Assembly (NCBI RefSeq): GCF_013044505.1
Contig: NZ_JABERD010000009.1
Location: 41,300 to 105,299, forward strand
Source of the DNA: Streptomyces sp. S3(2020)
GTDB taxonomy: Bacteria > Actinomycetota > Actinomycetes > Streptomycetales > Streptomycetaceae
DNA length: 64,000 nt
Direction of reading: 5' to 3'
Both the position numbers and the translations under genes were made by a program. Of this stretch, positions 34,118 to 43,420 are shown piece after piece; position 1 is the stretch's first letter; each line of letters starts with the position of its first letter. A model generated the notes under the pieces. It saw only the letters and a list, made by a program, of their open reading frames with translations, searched no databases and had not been told where the DNA came from.

Positions 34118-35677
34118 CTACCGGTGGCTGAACCACGCCATCGCCGGAAGCGCCTTGTCGTCGTAGCCGAACAGCGCCTGGTTCTCCCAGCCGTTGCCGG
34201 ACGTGGCGTCGGCCGGGTCCCAGCCGTTGCCGGTGACCGCGGTCCAGGTCGACTCCCAGTAGAAGACGCCGAGACCGCGGCCGTTCGGGACGGCCTCCAC
34301 GATGCTGGCGACGTCGTTCATCCACCGGGTCTGGCCCGCCGTCGTGGCCGGGTAACCGGAGACCAGTTCGCTGGAGAGGTCGATGATGTTCTCGAAGGAG
34401 TCGTCGCTGTCCAGACGGAAGGGGTACGCCGTCTCGGCGACGAACACCGGCTTGCCGTAACGGGCGGCCGCGTCGTCCAGTGTCGTCTGGAAGTCGGCGA
34501 GCGAACCGTGCCAGTAGCCGTAGTAGGACAGGCCGATGACGTCGAACTTGACACCGTTGGAGACCGCGCTGTCGAACCACCAGCGGGTACCGGTCAGGTC
34601 ACCGCCCTTGGCGAGGTGCAGCGCGACCTGGGTGGAGGAGCTGACCGCCTTGACCGCGTCGTAGCCGGAGTTGAGCAGACCGGCCAGCTGCGACCAGTTG
34701 GAGGTGGAGCCCGCCGACCACAGCATGCCGCCGTTGATCTCGTTGCCCACCTGGACCATGTCGGCCGTGGTGCCCTGCGCCTTCAGCGCGTTGAGGACGT
34801 CGTACGTGTGGTTGTAGACGTCCGTCTTCAGCTGGCTGTAGCTGTGCCCCGACCACGCGGAGGGCACGGTCTGGGCACCCGGGTCGGCCCAGGTGTCCGA
34901 GTAGTGGAAGTCGACCAGCAGCTTCATGCCCTGCGCCTTGATGCGCTTGGCCAGTGCCAGGACCTGGGTCTTGCCGTTGTAGCCGTCGGCCGCGTTGACC
35001 CAGACCTTGACGCGCGCGTAGTTCTGTCCGGCGGACTTGAGGATGGCGAGCGCGTCGCCGGTCGTGCCGGAACTCGTCTTGTAGGTGCCGCCCTTGGCCT
35101 CGCTCTTGGCGAGCGAGGAGACGTCCGAGCCCTTGATGGACGTGCTGGTCGAGCCCGACGCGAAGGTCAGGTCGTCGACGTTGATCCAGTTGCCCGCGTT
35201 GGCGTCGGAGTTGATGCTGATCGTGCACTGGTTGTTCGTCACCGCGATGGAGGTGACGACGCGTATCCAGCCGCTGGCGGAGACCGGCAGGTTGGTGCGC
35301 TGCTCCGAACTCCCGCAGTTCTTCAGGGAGATGTAGGCGGAGTTCTGCCCGCCGCCGGAACGGACCCAGGCGGTGAGGGTGTAGTTCCCGTTGGTCAGCC
35401 CGGACAGGTACTGGTACGTCTCCACCGTGTAGGCGGAGGCCGAGTAGTGGCTGAGGCGGTAACTGCCGCCGTGGCCACCGGACTCGGAGTACGAGGCGCC
35501 GGTCGAGCCGTACTCGGACCAGCCGGTGGGGGCCGCCGAGCCCGCGCCGTCGGATTCGAACCCGCCGTTGGTGAGCGTGCTGGCCGCCTGGGCGGTCTGC
35601 GCGGGCAGGGCGGTGAGGGCGAGCCCCGCGGTGAGCGGGAGGAGCAGGGCCCTGAGGGTGCGTCTGGGATGGAACAT
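34118..35677 (-). CDS. Secreted arabinogalactan endo-beta-1,4-galactanase (GH53) with carbohydrate-binding domain
   Basis: 519 residues from ATG 35677. Sec signal about 1-32 (LRALLLPLTAGLALTALPAQTAQA). Next a beta-sandwich module, about 33-175 (TLTNGGFESDGAGSAAPTGW to WINVDDLTFASG), likely galactan-binding like those attached to other GH53 enzymes. Then the GH53 barrel, about 180-515: KGSDVSSLAKSEAKGGTY, YARVKVWVNAADGYNG, KLLVDFHYSDTWADPGAQ, acid/base Glu in VQVGNEINGGMLW, nucleophile Glu in FVAETAYPF. Cuts beta-1,4-galactan outside the cell. It follows the GH42 gene, separated by a hairpin. Confidence 0.94.
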   Translation of the reverse strand: MFHPRRTLRALLLPLTAGLALTALPAQTAQAASTLTNGGFESDGAGSAAPTGWSEYGSTGASYSESGGHGGSYRLSHYSASAYTVETYQYLSGLTNGNYTLTAWVRSGGGQNSAYISLKNCGSSEQRTNLPVSASGWIRVVTSIAVTNNQCTISINSDANAGNWINVDDLTFASGSTSTSIKGSDVSSLAKSEAKGGTYKTSSGTTGDALAILKSAGQNYARVKVWVNAADGYNGKTQVLALAKRIKAQGMKLLVDFHYSDTWADPGAQTVPSAWSGHSYSQLKTDVYNHTYDVLNALKAQGTTADMVQVGNEINGGMLWSAGSTSNWSQLAGLLNSGYDAVKAVSSSTQVALHLAKGGDLTGTRWWFDSAVSNGVKFDVIGLSYYGYWHGSLADFQTTLDDAAARYGKPVFVAETAYPFRLDSDDSFENIIDLSSELVSGYPATTAGQTRWMNDVASIVEAVPNGRGLGVFYWESTWTAVTGNGWDPADATSGNGWENQALFGYDDKALPAMAWFSHR

Positions 35678-35740
35678 CTTCGTCCGTCGTCCCTTCGACA
35701 AATGGGGTGGGGAATGCCTTCGCCGGGGACGACGAAGGTG

Positions 35741-35782
35741 CCCCTCCGCCCGCGGCACGAGCGGCTCGCACGGGCGGAGGGG
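35741..35782 (-). terminator. Intercistronic hairpin between GH42 and GH53 genes
   Basis: Perfect 12-bp arms CCCCTCCGCCCG (35741-35752) and CGGGCGGAGGGG (35771-35782) with an 18-nt loop. Placed between the two glycosidase genes on the minus strand; it may partly terminate or stabilise processed mRNA so that the secreted and cytoplasmic enzymes are made in different amounts. Confidence 0.7.
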
Positions 35783-35809
35783 AATCGGTGGGGCCCGTGG
35801 GCCCTCGGC

Positions 35810-37831
35810 TCAGCCGTCGAGCCGTACGACCCTGACGGTTCCCGCGGGGACCTCCAGGCGGCCCGCGGCACGCTCGCCGGTCAGCAGCTCGGTGCCGGCG
35901 GACTCCAGCGACACCTTGGCGTCGGAGGCGGTGTGGTTGACGGCGAAGAGGTAGGTGCCCGACTCTCCGGCACGGCGTACGACCTCGACGTCACGCGGCA
36001 GGTCGGCACGCGGCGCGATCCGCGCGTCCTCGATGGCCCAGCCGAGCAGCGCGTCGAGGCCCTCGGCGCCCAGGCGCGTGGAGACGTACCAGGCGGTGCC
36101 CTCGCCGAGACGGTGGCGGGTGACGGCCGGGTGGCCGGCGGTCAGACCGTCGGCGTAGGTCCACACGGTCTCGGCGCCGTGCGGGACGACGAACTCGGTC
36201 CACACGTCACCGCTGAGCTCGGAGCCGTCCGGGCCGGTGACGCGCACCAGCTGGTCCTTCAGGAGCGGCGAGAACTCCTCGACGGTCAGACCGAGGACGT
36301 CCCGCAGCGCGCCCGGGTAGGCGCCCTCGTGCACGGCGTCGTGCTCGTCGACGATGCCGGAGAAGAAGGAGACGACGAGGGTGCCGCCGTTCTCCACGTA
36401 CTCCTTGAGGTTGTTCCCTGCCGCCTCCGTCATCAGGTAGAGGGCCGGCACGACGACAAGGGGATACCTCGACAAGTCGGCTTCCGGGTGGGCGAAGTCG
36501 ACGGTGAGGTGCCGGTCGTAGAGCGCCTCGTAGAAGGCGTCGGCGCGCTCGCGCGGGTCGTGGTCCTCGCTGGGGCGCCAGGCGAGGTTCTGCGCCCACC
36601 AGGAGTGCCAGTCCCACAGGACGGCCACGTCGGCCTGGGTGCGGGTGCCGCGGACCGTGCTCAACGAGTCCAGGGAGGCGCCGAGTTCGACGACCTCGCG
36701 CCACACGCGCGTGTCGGTGCCGCCGTGCGGGAGCATCGCCGAGTGGAACTTCTCGGCGCCGCGCCGGGACTGCCGCCACTGGAAGAACATGGCGCCCTCG
36801 GAACCCCGTGCCACGTGGGCGAGGGAGTTGCGGGCCATCTGGCCGGGAGCCTTGGCGGGGTTGCGGGTCTGCCAGTTGACACCCGAGGTGGAGTGCTCCA
36901 GGAGGATCCAGGGCGCTCCGCCCGCCACCGAGCGGGTGAGGTCGGCGGCCATCGCGAGGTTGACGTGGGTGCGGCGGCCGTCGGTGATCAGGTAGTGGTC
37001 GTTGGTGACGATGTCGACCTCACGGCCCCAGGCCCAGTAGTCGACGGAGTCGCACTGGCTGAGGGCGGTCATGAAGTTGGTCGTCACCGGGACGCCGGGC
37101 GCGAGGCGGTGCAGAATGTCCCGCTCCATACGGAAGTTCTCGCGCATGGTGGCGTCGGCGAAGCGCTTGTAGTCCAGCGCCTGGCCCGGGTTGCCGACCG
37201 TGGGCGCGAGGCGCGGCGGGTTGATGTCCGCGAAGTCCGCGTACCACTGGCCCCAGAACGCGGTGCCCCAGGCCTCGTTGACGGCTTCGACCGTCTCGTA
37301 CGTCGCCTGGAGCCAGCGGCGGAAGTGGGCCGCGCAGGAGTCGCAGTAGCAGGCGGAGACGGGGACGCCGTACTCGTTGTGCACGTGCCACATGGCCAGC
37401 GCCGGGTGGTCGCCGTAGCGCTCGGCGAGCTTCGTGGTGATGTGCGCGGCGGCCGCGCGGTAGTCGGCGTTGCTGTGACAGATGGCGCCGCGCGAGCCGA
37501 ACTCGTAGCGCACGCCCTGCTCCGAGACGGGCAGCGCGTCGGGGTGGGCCCGGTAGAACCAGACCGGCGGGACCACGGTGGGGGTGCCGAGGTCGACCCG
37601 GATGCCGTTCTCGTGGAGCAGATCGATCAGGCGGTCGAGCCAGCCGAAGTCGTGGACCCCGGGTGAGGGCTCCAGGAGCGCCCAGGAGAAAATTCCGACA
37701 CTCACCATGGTGACGCCGGCCTCGCGCATCAGCCGGACGTCTTCCTGCCAGACGCTTTCCGGCCACTGCTCGGGGTTGTAGTCCCCACCGAAGGCGAGCC
37801 TGGTGAGGCCCCTGGGGGTGGCTTCCGGCAT
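35810..37831 (-). CDS. Cytoplasmic beta-galactosidase, GH42
   Basis: 673 residues from ATG 37831, GGGAGAAA upstream. GH42 features in order: FGGDYNPEQWPESVWQEDVRLM, GVTMVSVGIFSWALLEP, WHVHNEYGVPVSACYCDSCAAHF with the acid/base Glu (HNEYG) and the Cys cluster that binds zinc, nucleophile Glu in ILLEHSTSGVNW, then the trimerisation and C-terminal domains. No signal peptide, so it hydrolyses galacto-oligosaccharides imported by the adjacent ABC transporter. Divergent from the transporter genes across a LacI-type operator. Confidence 0.94.
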   Translation of the reverse strand: MPEATPRGLTRLAFGGDYNPEQWPESVWQEDVRLMREAGVTMVSVGIFSWALLEPSPGVHDFGWLDRLIDLLHENGIRVDLGTPTVVPPVWFYRAHPDALPVSEQGVRYEFGSRGAICHSNADYRAAAAHITTKLAERYGDHPALAMWHVHNEYGVPVSACYCDSCAAHFRRWLQATYETVEAVNEAWGTAFWGQWYADFADINPPRLAPTVGNPGQALDYKRFADATMRENFRMERDILHRLAPGVPVTTNFMTALSQCDSVDYWAWGREVDIVTNDHYLITDGRRTHVNLAMAADLTRSVAGGAPWILLEHSTSGVNWQTRNPAKAPGQMARNSLAHVARGSEGAMFFQWRQSRRGAEKFHSAMLPHGGTDTRVWREVVELGASLDSLSTVRGTRTQADVAVLWDWHSWWAQNLAWRPSEDHDPRERADAFYEALYDRHLTVDFAHPEADLSRYPLVVVPALYLMTEAAGNNLKEYVENGGTLVVSFFSGIVDEHDAVHEGAYPGALRDVLGLTVEEFSPLLKDQLVRVTGPDGSELSGDVWTEFVVPHGAETVWTYADGLTAGHPAVTRHRLGEGTAWYVSTRLGAEGLDALLGWAIEDARIAPRADLPRDVEVVRRAGESGTYLFAVNHTASDAKVSLESAGTELLTGERAAGRLEVPAGTVRVVRLDG

Positions 37832-37946
37832 GGATTTCTCCCGTTGTGGTCGATCATTTGGGAACGTGCACACAGCTGATCAGCGGTGCGAGGCCAAGAT
37901 AACCGCATGGCCACAACCATTGACAAGTGTCCGGGATGTTTCTCTA

Positions 37947-37962
37947 CTGTGAACGCTCACAG
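37947..37962. promoter_or_regulatory. LacI-type operator
   Basis: CTGTGAACGCTCACAG is a 16-bp palindrome with one mismatched pair around the central CG, the classical form for LacI/GalR proteins. It lies 54 bp upstream of the solute-binding-protein start and 116 bp from the GH42 start, so it can govern both. The LacI regulator encoded at 41163 is the expected ligand-responsive repressor. Confidence 0.8.
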
Positions 37963-38015
37963 ACGCATGGCAGGCCTTCCGCAGCAGGCGGGGGCCCAGG
38001 TCAGGGGAGAGATCC

Positions 38016-39344
38016 ATGCCCATCACGAAGCGCAGCCGGCTCAGCAGAGTGGCAGCATCCGCCGTCGCCGTAGCCCTCGGCGCCACCGCACTCGCCGCCT
38101 GCGGCTCGTCCGACGGGGACAGCGAGACCGAGTCCGGTCCCGTCTCGCTGACGTACTGGACCTGGACGCCGGGCATGGACAAGGTCGTCGACCTCTGGAA
38201 CCAGGGCCAGGGCAAGAAGGACCAGATCACCGTCACGGTGAAGAAGCAGGCGTCCGGTGACACGCTGATCACCAAGATCCTCACCGCGCACAAGGCCGGC
38301 AAGGCTCCCGACCTGGTCCAGGCCGAGTACCAGGCACTGCCGACCCTGGTCAGCAATGACGCGCTCGCGGACATCTCGAAGAACGTGGGCGACGCGAAGA
38401 GCAAGTTCGCCGACGGTGTGTGGCAGCAGACCACGCTGGGCACGGACGCCGTCTACGCGGTCCCGCAGGACATCGGCCCGATGATGTTCTACTACCGCCA
38501 GGACCTCTTCAAGAAGTACGGCCTGACCGTCCCGACCACCTGGGACGAGTTCGCCGAGACGGCCCGCGCGCTGAAGAAGAAGTCCTCCGACACGGACCTC
38601 ACCACCTTCTCCGCCAACGACTCCGGCCTCTTCGCGGGCCTGGCCCAGCAGGCCGGCGCCCAGTGGTGGACCACCGAGGGCGACAAGTGGAAGGTCGGCA
38701 TCAACGACGCGGCCACCAAGAAGGTCGCCGACTTCTGGGGCGGCCTCGTCAAGGAGGGCGCCATCGACAACCAGCCGATGTACACCCCGGCCTGGAACAA
38801 GGCGCTCAACACCGGCAAGCAGATCGCCTGGGTCTCCGCCGTGTGGGCGCCGGGCACCCTGACCACCGCCGCGCCCGACACCAAGGGCAAGTGGGCCATG
38901 GCCCCGCTCCCCCAGTGGACCGCGGGTGAGAACAAGACCGGCAGCTGGGGCGGCTCCTCCACCGCCGTCACCACGGACTCCAAGCACCAGGAGGCCGCCG
39001 CGAAGTTCGCCGCCTGGCTGAACACCGACGACGCCGCCCTCCAGGCCCTGGCAAAGGAGAGCGGCATCTACCCGGCCGCCACCAACGCCCAGACCAGCGG
39101 CGCCTTCACCACCCCGCCGGACTACTTCTCCAACCAGGCGGACTTCTACACCAAGGCCGCCGAGATCGCGAAGACCACGGCGCCCTCGGCCTGGGGCCCG
39201 AACGTGAACGTCGCCTACACGACCTTCAAGGACGCGTTCGGCGCCGCCGCCAAGAACAAGTCGGACTTCACCGCCGCCCTGGACACCATGCAGGACGACA
39301 CCGTCGCCGACCTCAAGAAGCAGGGCTTCGGGGTCAGCGAGTGA
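38016..39344 (+). CDS. Sugar ABC transporter solute-binding lipoprotein (galacto-oligosaccharide)
   Basis: 442 residues. Lipoprotein signal with lipobox LAAC (Cys at residue 29), after the basic KRSRLSR start. The mature part matches family-1 oligosaccharide-binding proteins: SLTYWTWTPGMDKVVDLWNQ, GKAPDLVQAEYQALPTLVS, QDIGPMMFYYRQDLFKKYGL, WAAG-like TAGENKTGSWGGSSTAVTTD. Galactan oligomers are the inferred substrate because GH53 and GH42 genes lie alongside. Its stop overlaps the permease GTG (39341-39344). First gene of a four-gene operon. Confidence 0.9.
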   Translation: MPITKRSRLSRVAASAVAVALGATALAACGSSDGDSETESGPVSLTYWTWTPGMDKVVDLWNQGQGKKDQITVTVKKQASGDTLITKILTAHKAGKAPDLVQAEYQALPTLVSNDALADISKNVGDAKSKFADGVWQQTTLGTDAVYAVPQDIGPMMFYYRQDLFKKYGLTVPTTWDEFAETARALKKKSSDTDLTTFSANDSGLFAGLAQQAGAQWWTTEGDKWKVGINDAATKKVADFWGGLVKEGAIDNQPMYTPAWNKALNTGKQIAWVSAVWAPGTLTTAAPDTKGKWAMAPLPQWTAGENKTGSWGGSSTAVTTDSKHQEAAAKFAAWLNTDDAALQALAKESGIYPAATNAQTSGAFTTPPDYFSNQADFYTKAAEIAKTTAPSAWGPNVNVAYTTFKDAFGAAAKNKSDFTAALDTMQDDTVADLKKQGFGVSE

Positions 39345-40264
39345 CCAGCGCACGCCGGAAGTCGTACGGGGTCAAGGGGGCCCCGTACGCTTTCCTCATC
39401 CCCGCCACGATCCTCTTCGCGCTGTTCTTCGCGCTGCCCATCGGGTACGCGGTCTGGCTCAGCTTCCGCAAGGTGCACGTCTCGGGCCTGGGCCTGGGCA
39501 AGGGCGCCCGCTCGGAGGTCTGGGCCGGCCTGGAGAACTACACGGACGCCCTCACGGACAGCGAGCTGCTGAACGGCGCGCTGCGCGTCCTCGGCTACGG
39601 CTGCATCGTCGTGCCGGTGATGCTCGGCCTCGCCCTGCTGTTCGCGCTGATGCTCGACTCCGACAAGGTGCGCTTCACCCCCTTCACCCGGCTCGCGATC
39701 TTCCTGCCGTACGCCATCCCCGGCGTGGTGGCGGCGCTGCTGTGGGGCTTCCTGTACCTGCCGGACGTCAGCCCCTTCTACTACGTGCTGGAGAGGCTGG
39801 GCCTGCCGCAGCCGGATCTGCTGGACGGCGGCCCGCTGTACTTCGCGCTGTCGAACATCGCGGTCTGGGGCGGCACCGGCTTCAACATGATCGTCATCTA
39901 CACCTCGCTCCAGTCCATCCCGGCCGAGGTGTACGAGGCGGCGAAGCTGGACGGCGCCACCCCGACGCAGATCGCGCTGCGCATCAAGATCCCGATGGTG
40001 GCGCCCTCGCTGGTGCTGACCTTCTTCTTCTCGATCATCGCGACGCTCCAGGTGTTCAACGAGCCGACCACGCTGAAGCCGCTCACCAACTCCGTGTCCA
40101 CGACCTGGAGCCCGCTGATGAAGGTGTACCGGGACGCGTTCGGCACCGGTGACATCTACGCGGCGGCCGCCCAGGCCGTGATCATCGCGCTCGCCACGCT
40201 GCTGCTGTCCTTCGGGTTCCTGCGGGCCGCGAACCGTCGTCAGAAGCAGGAGGCAGCACGATGA
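39341..40264 (+). CDS. Sugar ABC transporter permease, MalF type
   Basis: 307 residues from GTG 39341. Six membrane helices, beginning PYAFLIPATILFALFFALPIGYAVWLSF. The EAA loop that contacts the ATPase is EVYEAAKLDGATPTQIALRI. Partner of the next gene, which its last codons overlap (ATGA). Together with the lipoprotein it imports galactan oligosaccharides. No ATPase gene is present; Streptomyces sugar importers of this type usually share the MsiK ATPase encoded elsewhere. Confidence 0.92.
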   Translation: MTSARRKSYGVKGAPYAFLIPATILFALFFALPIGYAVWLSFRKVHVSGLGLGKGARSEVWAGLENYTDALTDSELLNGALRVLGYGCIVVPVMLGLALLFALMLDSDKVRFTPFTRLAIFLPYAIPGVVAALLWGFLYLPDVSPFYYVLERLGLPQPDLLDGGPLYFALSNIAVWGGTGFNMIVIYTSLQSIPAEVYEAAKLDGATPTQIALRIKIPMVAPSLVLTFFFSIIATLQVFNEPTTLKPLTNSVSTTWSPLMKVYRDAFGTGDIYAAAAQAVIIALATLLLSFGFLRAANRRQKQEAAR

Positions 40265-41166
40265 GTTCTCTTGCCGTCCGCAAGACCGAGCCGGCCGCGG
40301 GCACCACGCCGGGCGCGGCCCAGGGTCCGCCGCTGCGCCGCCGGATCTCGCTCGTCCCCACGGTGACGCTCCTGATCGGCGCCCTGTACACGCTGCTGCC
40401 GGTGGCGTGGGTGGTGATCGCGTCCACCAAGTCCGGCACGGAGCTGTTCTCCACGTTCACGTTCCTGCCGGGATCGGGCTTCGTCGACAACATCAAGGAC
40501 CTCAACGCCTACCGGGACGGCGTCTACTGGGGCTGGATGGCCAACTCCGCCTTCTACGCCGGCCTCGGCGCCCTCCTGTCGACGGTGGTGTCCGCGTTCA
40601 GCGGGTACGCGCTCGCGACCTACCGCTTCCGCGGCCGCGAGACGATGTTCAACATCCTGCTCGCCGGTGTGCTGATGCCGCCGATCATCCTCGCCGTCCC
40701 GCAGTACCTGCTGATGGCCCAGGCGAACCTCACCGACTCCTACCTCTCGGTGCTGCTCCCGCAGATCCTGTCGCCCTACGGCGTCTACCTCGCGCGCATC
40801 TACGCCGCCGCCGCGGTCCCCGCCGACGTGGTCGAGGCCGGGCGGATGGACGGCGCGAGCGAATGGCGGATCTTCACCCGGGTCGCGCTGCCGATGATGG
40901 TGCCCGGCATGGTGACGGTGTTCCTCTTCCAGTTCGTGGCGATCTGGAACAACTTCCTGCTCCCGTACATCATGCTGAGCGACGACGAGAAGTTCCCGAT
41001 CACCCTCGGTCTGTACACGCTCCTGGAGCAGGGCGCCAACACCCCGGCCCTGTACACGCTGGTGATCACCGGCGCGTTCCTCGCGATCATCCCGCTCGTC
41101 GCGCTCTTCCTGGTCATCCAGCGGTTCTGGAGCCTCGATCTGCTCTCCGGAGCCGTAAAGTCATGA
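40261..41166 (+). CDS. Sugar ABC transporter permease, MalG type
   Basis: 301 residues, six helices. Begins with a flexible Pro/Ala-rich tail, then VTLLIGALYTLLPVAWVVIASTK. The EAA loop reads DVVEAGRMDGASEWRIFTRV. It ends SLDLLSGAVKS, the common C-terminus of MalG proteins. Coupled to both neighbours by 4-bp overlaps. Confidence 0.92.
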   Translation: MSSLAVRKTEPAAGTTPGAAQGPPLRRRISLVPTVTLLIGALYTLLPVAWVVIASTKSGTELFSTFTFLPGSGFVDNIKDLNAYRDGVYWGWMANSAFYAGLGALLSTVVSAFSGYALATYRFRGRETMFNILLAGVLMPPIILAVPQYLLMAQANLTDSYLSVLLPQILSPYGVYLARIYAAAAVPADVVEAGRMDGASEWRIFTRVALPMMVPGMVTVFLFQFVAIWNNFLLPYIMLSDDEKFPITLGLYTLLEQGANTPALYTLVITGAFLAIIPLVALFLVIQRFWSLDLLSGAVKS

Positions 41167-42194
41167 CCATGAGTAACACGGGGGGCCGGCGCCGACCGCC
41201 GACGATCCACGACGTGGCCCGCGAGGCCGGGGTCTCACGGGGTACCGTCTCGCGCGTGCTCAACGGCGGGCACTACGTCAGCCCGGCCGCCCAGGAGGCG
41301 GTCAACGCCGCGATCAAGAAGACGGGTTACGTCGTCAACCGGCACGCCCGCTCGCTGATCACCGGGCGTTCGGACTCCATCGGCTTCCTGCTCACGGAGC
41401 CTCAGGAGCGGTTCTTCGAGGACCCCAACTTCAACGTCCTGTTGCGGGGCTGCACCCAGGCTCTCGCCGCGCACGACATCCCGCTGCTGCTGATGCTGGC
41501 CGGCACCGAGGACGAACGGCGGCGCATAACGCGCTACATCACCGCCGGTCACGTCGACGGGGTGCTGCTGGTCTCCAGCCACTCCGGGGACCCCGTCGCC
41601 GAGGAACTGCGCGAGGCGGGCGTGCCGCTCGTCGCGTGCGGCAAGCCGATCGGGCTGGGTTCCAAGGTGAGTTACGTGGCCGCCGACGACCGGGACGGCG
41701 CCCGGGACATGGTGCGCCATCTGCTGTCGCTGGGCCGGCGCCGGATCGGTGTGGTGACCGGTCCGCTGGACACCCCGGGCGGTGTCGAGCGGCTCGCCGG
41801 TTACAAGGAGGTACTCGCCGACACGGGCGTCGAGTTCGACGAACGGCTCGTGGTCTCCGGCGACTACAGCCGGGCCAGCGGTGAGGCGGGCGCCGAGCGG
41901 CTGCTCGCCCAGGCGCCCGACCTGGACGCGGTGTTCGTCGCGTCCGACCTGATGGCGCAGGGTGTGCTGACGGCGCTGGAGCGGTCGGGGCGGCGCGTAC
42001 CGCAGGACGTCGCGGTCGGCGGGTTCGACGACTCGCCCGCCGCGCTGGCCGCCCGGCCCGAACTCACCACCATCCGCCAGCCCTGGGACCGCATCAGCGC
42101 GGAGATGGTCCGGGTGCTGCTGGCGCAGATCGGGGGCGAGGACCCGGCCGCGGTGATCCTCCCCACGGAGCTCGTCAAGCGCGAGTCGACCTGA
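41163..42194 (+). CDS. LacI-family repressor of the galactan locus
   Basis: 343 residues from ATG 41163 (second ATG at 41169 equally possible). LacI HTH: PTIHDVAREAGVSRGTVSRVLNGGHYVSPAAQEAVNAAI, hinge RHARSL, then a periplasmic-binding-like effector domain (SIGFLLTEP to AVGGFDDSPAALAARPELTTIRQP). The last gene of the transporter operon, so autoregulated through the operator at 37947-37962. Probable inducer: galactose or galacto-oligosaccharide. Its 3' end overlaps the opposite methyltransferase gene by 20 bp. Confidence 0.93.
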   Translation: MTMSNTGGRRRPPTIHDVAREAGVSRGTVSRVLNGGHYVSPAAQEAVNAAIKKTGYVVNRHARSLITGRSDSIGFLLTEPQERFFEDPNFNVLLRGCTQALAAHDIPLLLMLAGTEDERRRITRYITAGHVDGVLLVSSHSGDPVAEELREAGVPLVACGKPIGLGSKVSYVAADDRDGARDMVRHLLSLGRRRIGVVTGPLDTPGGVERLAGYKEVLADTGVEFDERLVVSGDYSRASGEAGAERLLAQAPDLDAVFVASDLMAQGVLTALERSGRRVPQDVAVGGFDDSPAALAARPELTTIRQPWDRISAEMVRVLLAQIGGEDPAAVILPTELVKREST

Positions 42195-42921
42195 CGGAAG
42201 CCGCCGCCACGAACATCGGTACGGCGACGAACACGCGGTCTCGTTCCGCGCGGGCGCGCTGCTCGGCCATCCAGCCGGCGGCGCGCCCTTCGTCGTCCGC
42301 GAGCGCCGCGAGGTCGGTGAGCACCGGCAGTGCCTCGGGCCCGGTGAGGACCAGCGTGCGGATCTCGATGTGCACGTCCTCGAAGCCCGCGTCGAGCAGC
42401 AGGTTGCGGTGGGCTCGCGCGGCGCGCGGGGCGGTGACCCGGTCGGCGCGCGCGTGCACGAGTGCGCGGGTCAGGGCGGGATCGTCGGTGTCGATGACGA
42501 TCGTGTCCCAGTCCTGGCCGACCAGGACGATGCGTCCGCCGGGCGCGAGGACCCGGCGGGCCTCCGCCAACGCGCGCTGCGGCTCGGCGAGTACGTGGAA
42601 CACCTTGTCGGCCCGGTAGCCGTGCGCGGCGTGGTCGGGCAGCGGCAGCCGGTAGGCGTCCCCGGCACGGAAGTCACCCTCCGGCCAACGGGTCCGGGCG
42701 ACGGCGAGCATCCGCTCGTCGGGGTCGGCCCCGACGGCCGCGACCCCGCGCTCGGTCAGCTCGGCCACGGCCCTGCCCCCGCCGCAGCCGACGTCCACGA
42801 CCGGGTCGGCGGCGCCCAGCAAGTCGTAGGAGAGCAGCCGCAGTTCGCGTGCGCCGGGCATCCGCTCCACGCCGTCGAGCAGGGCGATGAGCCGGTCGGT
42901 CTTCTCCGGTGTCCTGGTCAT
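42175..42921 (-). CDS. Class I SAM-dependent methyltransferase
   Basis: 248 residues from ATG 42921 (MTRTPEKTDRLIALLDG). Motif I PVVDVGCGGGRAVAELTERG, then AAVGADPDERMLAVAR, and the motif IV/V stretch ADKVFHVLAEPQRALAEARRVLAPGGRIVLVGQDWD typical of UbiE/Methyltransf_11 proteins. Substrate unknown. Head to head with the MerR gene with only 28 bp between start codons, which suggests it is the target of that regulator. Confidence 0.87.
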   Translation of the reverse strand: MTRTPEKTDRLIALLDGVERMPGARELRLLSYDLLGAADPVVDVGCGGGRAVAELTERGVAAVGADPDERMLAVARTRWPEGDFRAGDAYRLPLPDHAAHGYRADKVFHVLAEPQRALAEARRVLAPGGRIVLVGQDWDTIVIDTDDPALTRALVHARADRVTAPRAARAHRNLLLDAGFEDVHIEIRTLVLTGPEALPVLTDLAALADDEGRAAGWMAEQRARAERDRVFVAVPMFVAAASVRSTRA

Positions 42922-42949
42922 GGGCACCAGGCTGCGACTTAATGTCGGC

Positions 42950-43384
42950 ATGAGGTCAACCGAGGAGACACTGAGCATCGGCGCGCTCGCCCGGCGTTTC
43001 GGCCTGGAGCCGCATGTGCTGCGGCACTGGGAGTCGGTGGGGCTACTGGCCCCGGACCGGGACACCGCGGGCCGGCGCCGCTACGGCGCCGATGACCTGG
43101 TGCGGGTCGCGTTCGTGCTGTGCGGCAAGGAGGCGGGGCTGTCGTTGGAGGCGATCCGTCTGATGGCCACGGGTGACGGCGAGCGACGGCGTGCGCTGCT
43201 GCGGCGTGAGGCGGAGGATCTGCGGGCCCGGATCGCCGCGGCGCGGGCCGCCCTGGCGATGCTGGAGGGCGGGGCGGACTGTCCGCACGAGGATCTGCTC
43301 CGCTGCCCGACCTTCCGGCGGGGCATCGCGCGGCAGGCGGTCAGGATCGGAGAAGCCTCGCCGCGCTCCCCCGTCCTACGGTGA
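42950..43384 (+). CDS. MerR-family regulator
   Basis: 144 residues from ATG 42950. N-terminal MerR winged helix: LSIGALARRFGLEPHVLRHWESVGLLAPDRDTAGRRRYGADDLVRVAFVLCGKEAGLSLEAIRLM, then a coiled-coil dimer helix with many Arg/Ala (REAEDLRARIAAARAALAML) and a short tail with CPHEDLLRCPTF. Two Cys in the tail could bind a metal or thiol ligand, but this is uncertain. With only 28 bp to the divergent start codon, the transcripts are probably leaderless or the promoters overlap the coding sequence. Confidence 0.9.
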   Translation: MRSTEETLSIGALARRFGLEPHVLRHWESVGLLAPDRDTAGRRRYGADDLVRVAFVLCGKEAGLSLEAIRLMATGDGERRRALLRREAEDLRARIAAARAALAMLEGGADCPHEDLLRCPTFRRGIARQAVRIGEASPRSPVLR

Positions 43385-43420
43385 AACCACCGACGAAGGA
43401 ACTCACGGAGGAGCACCCCG

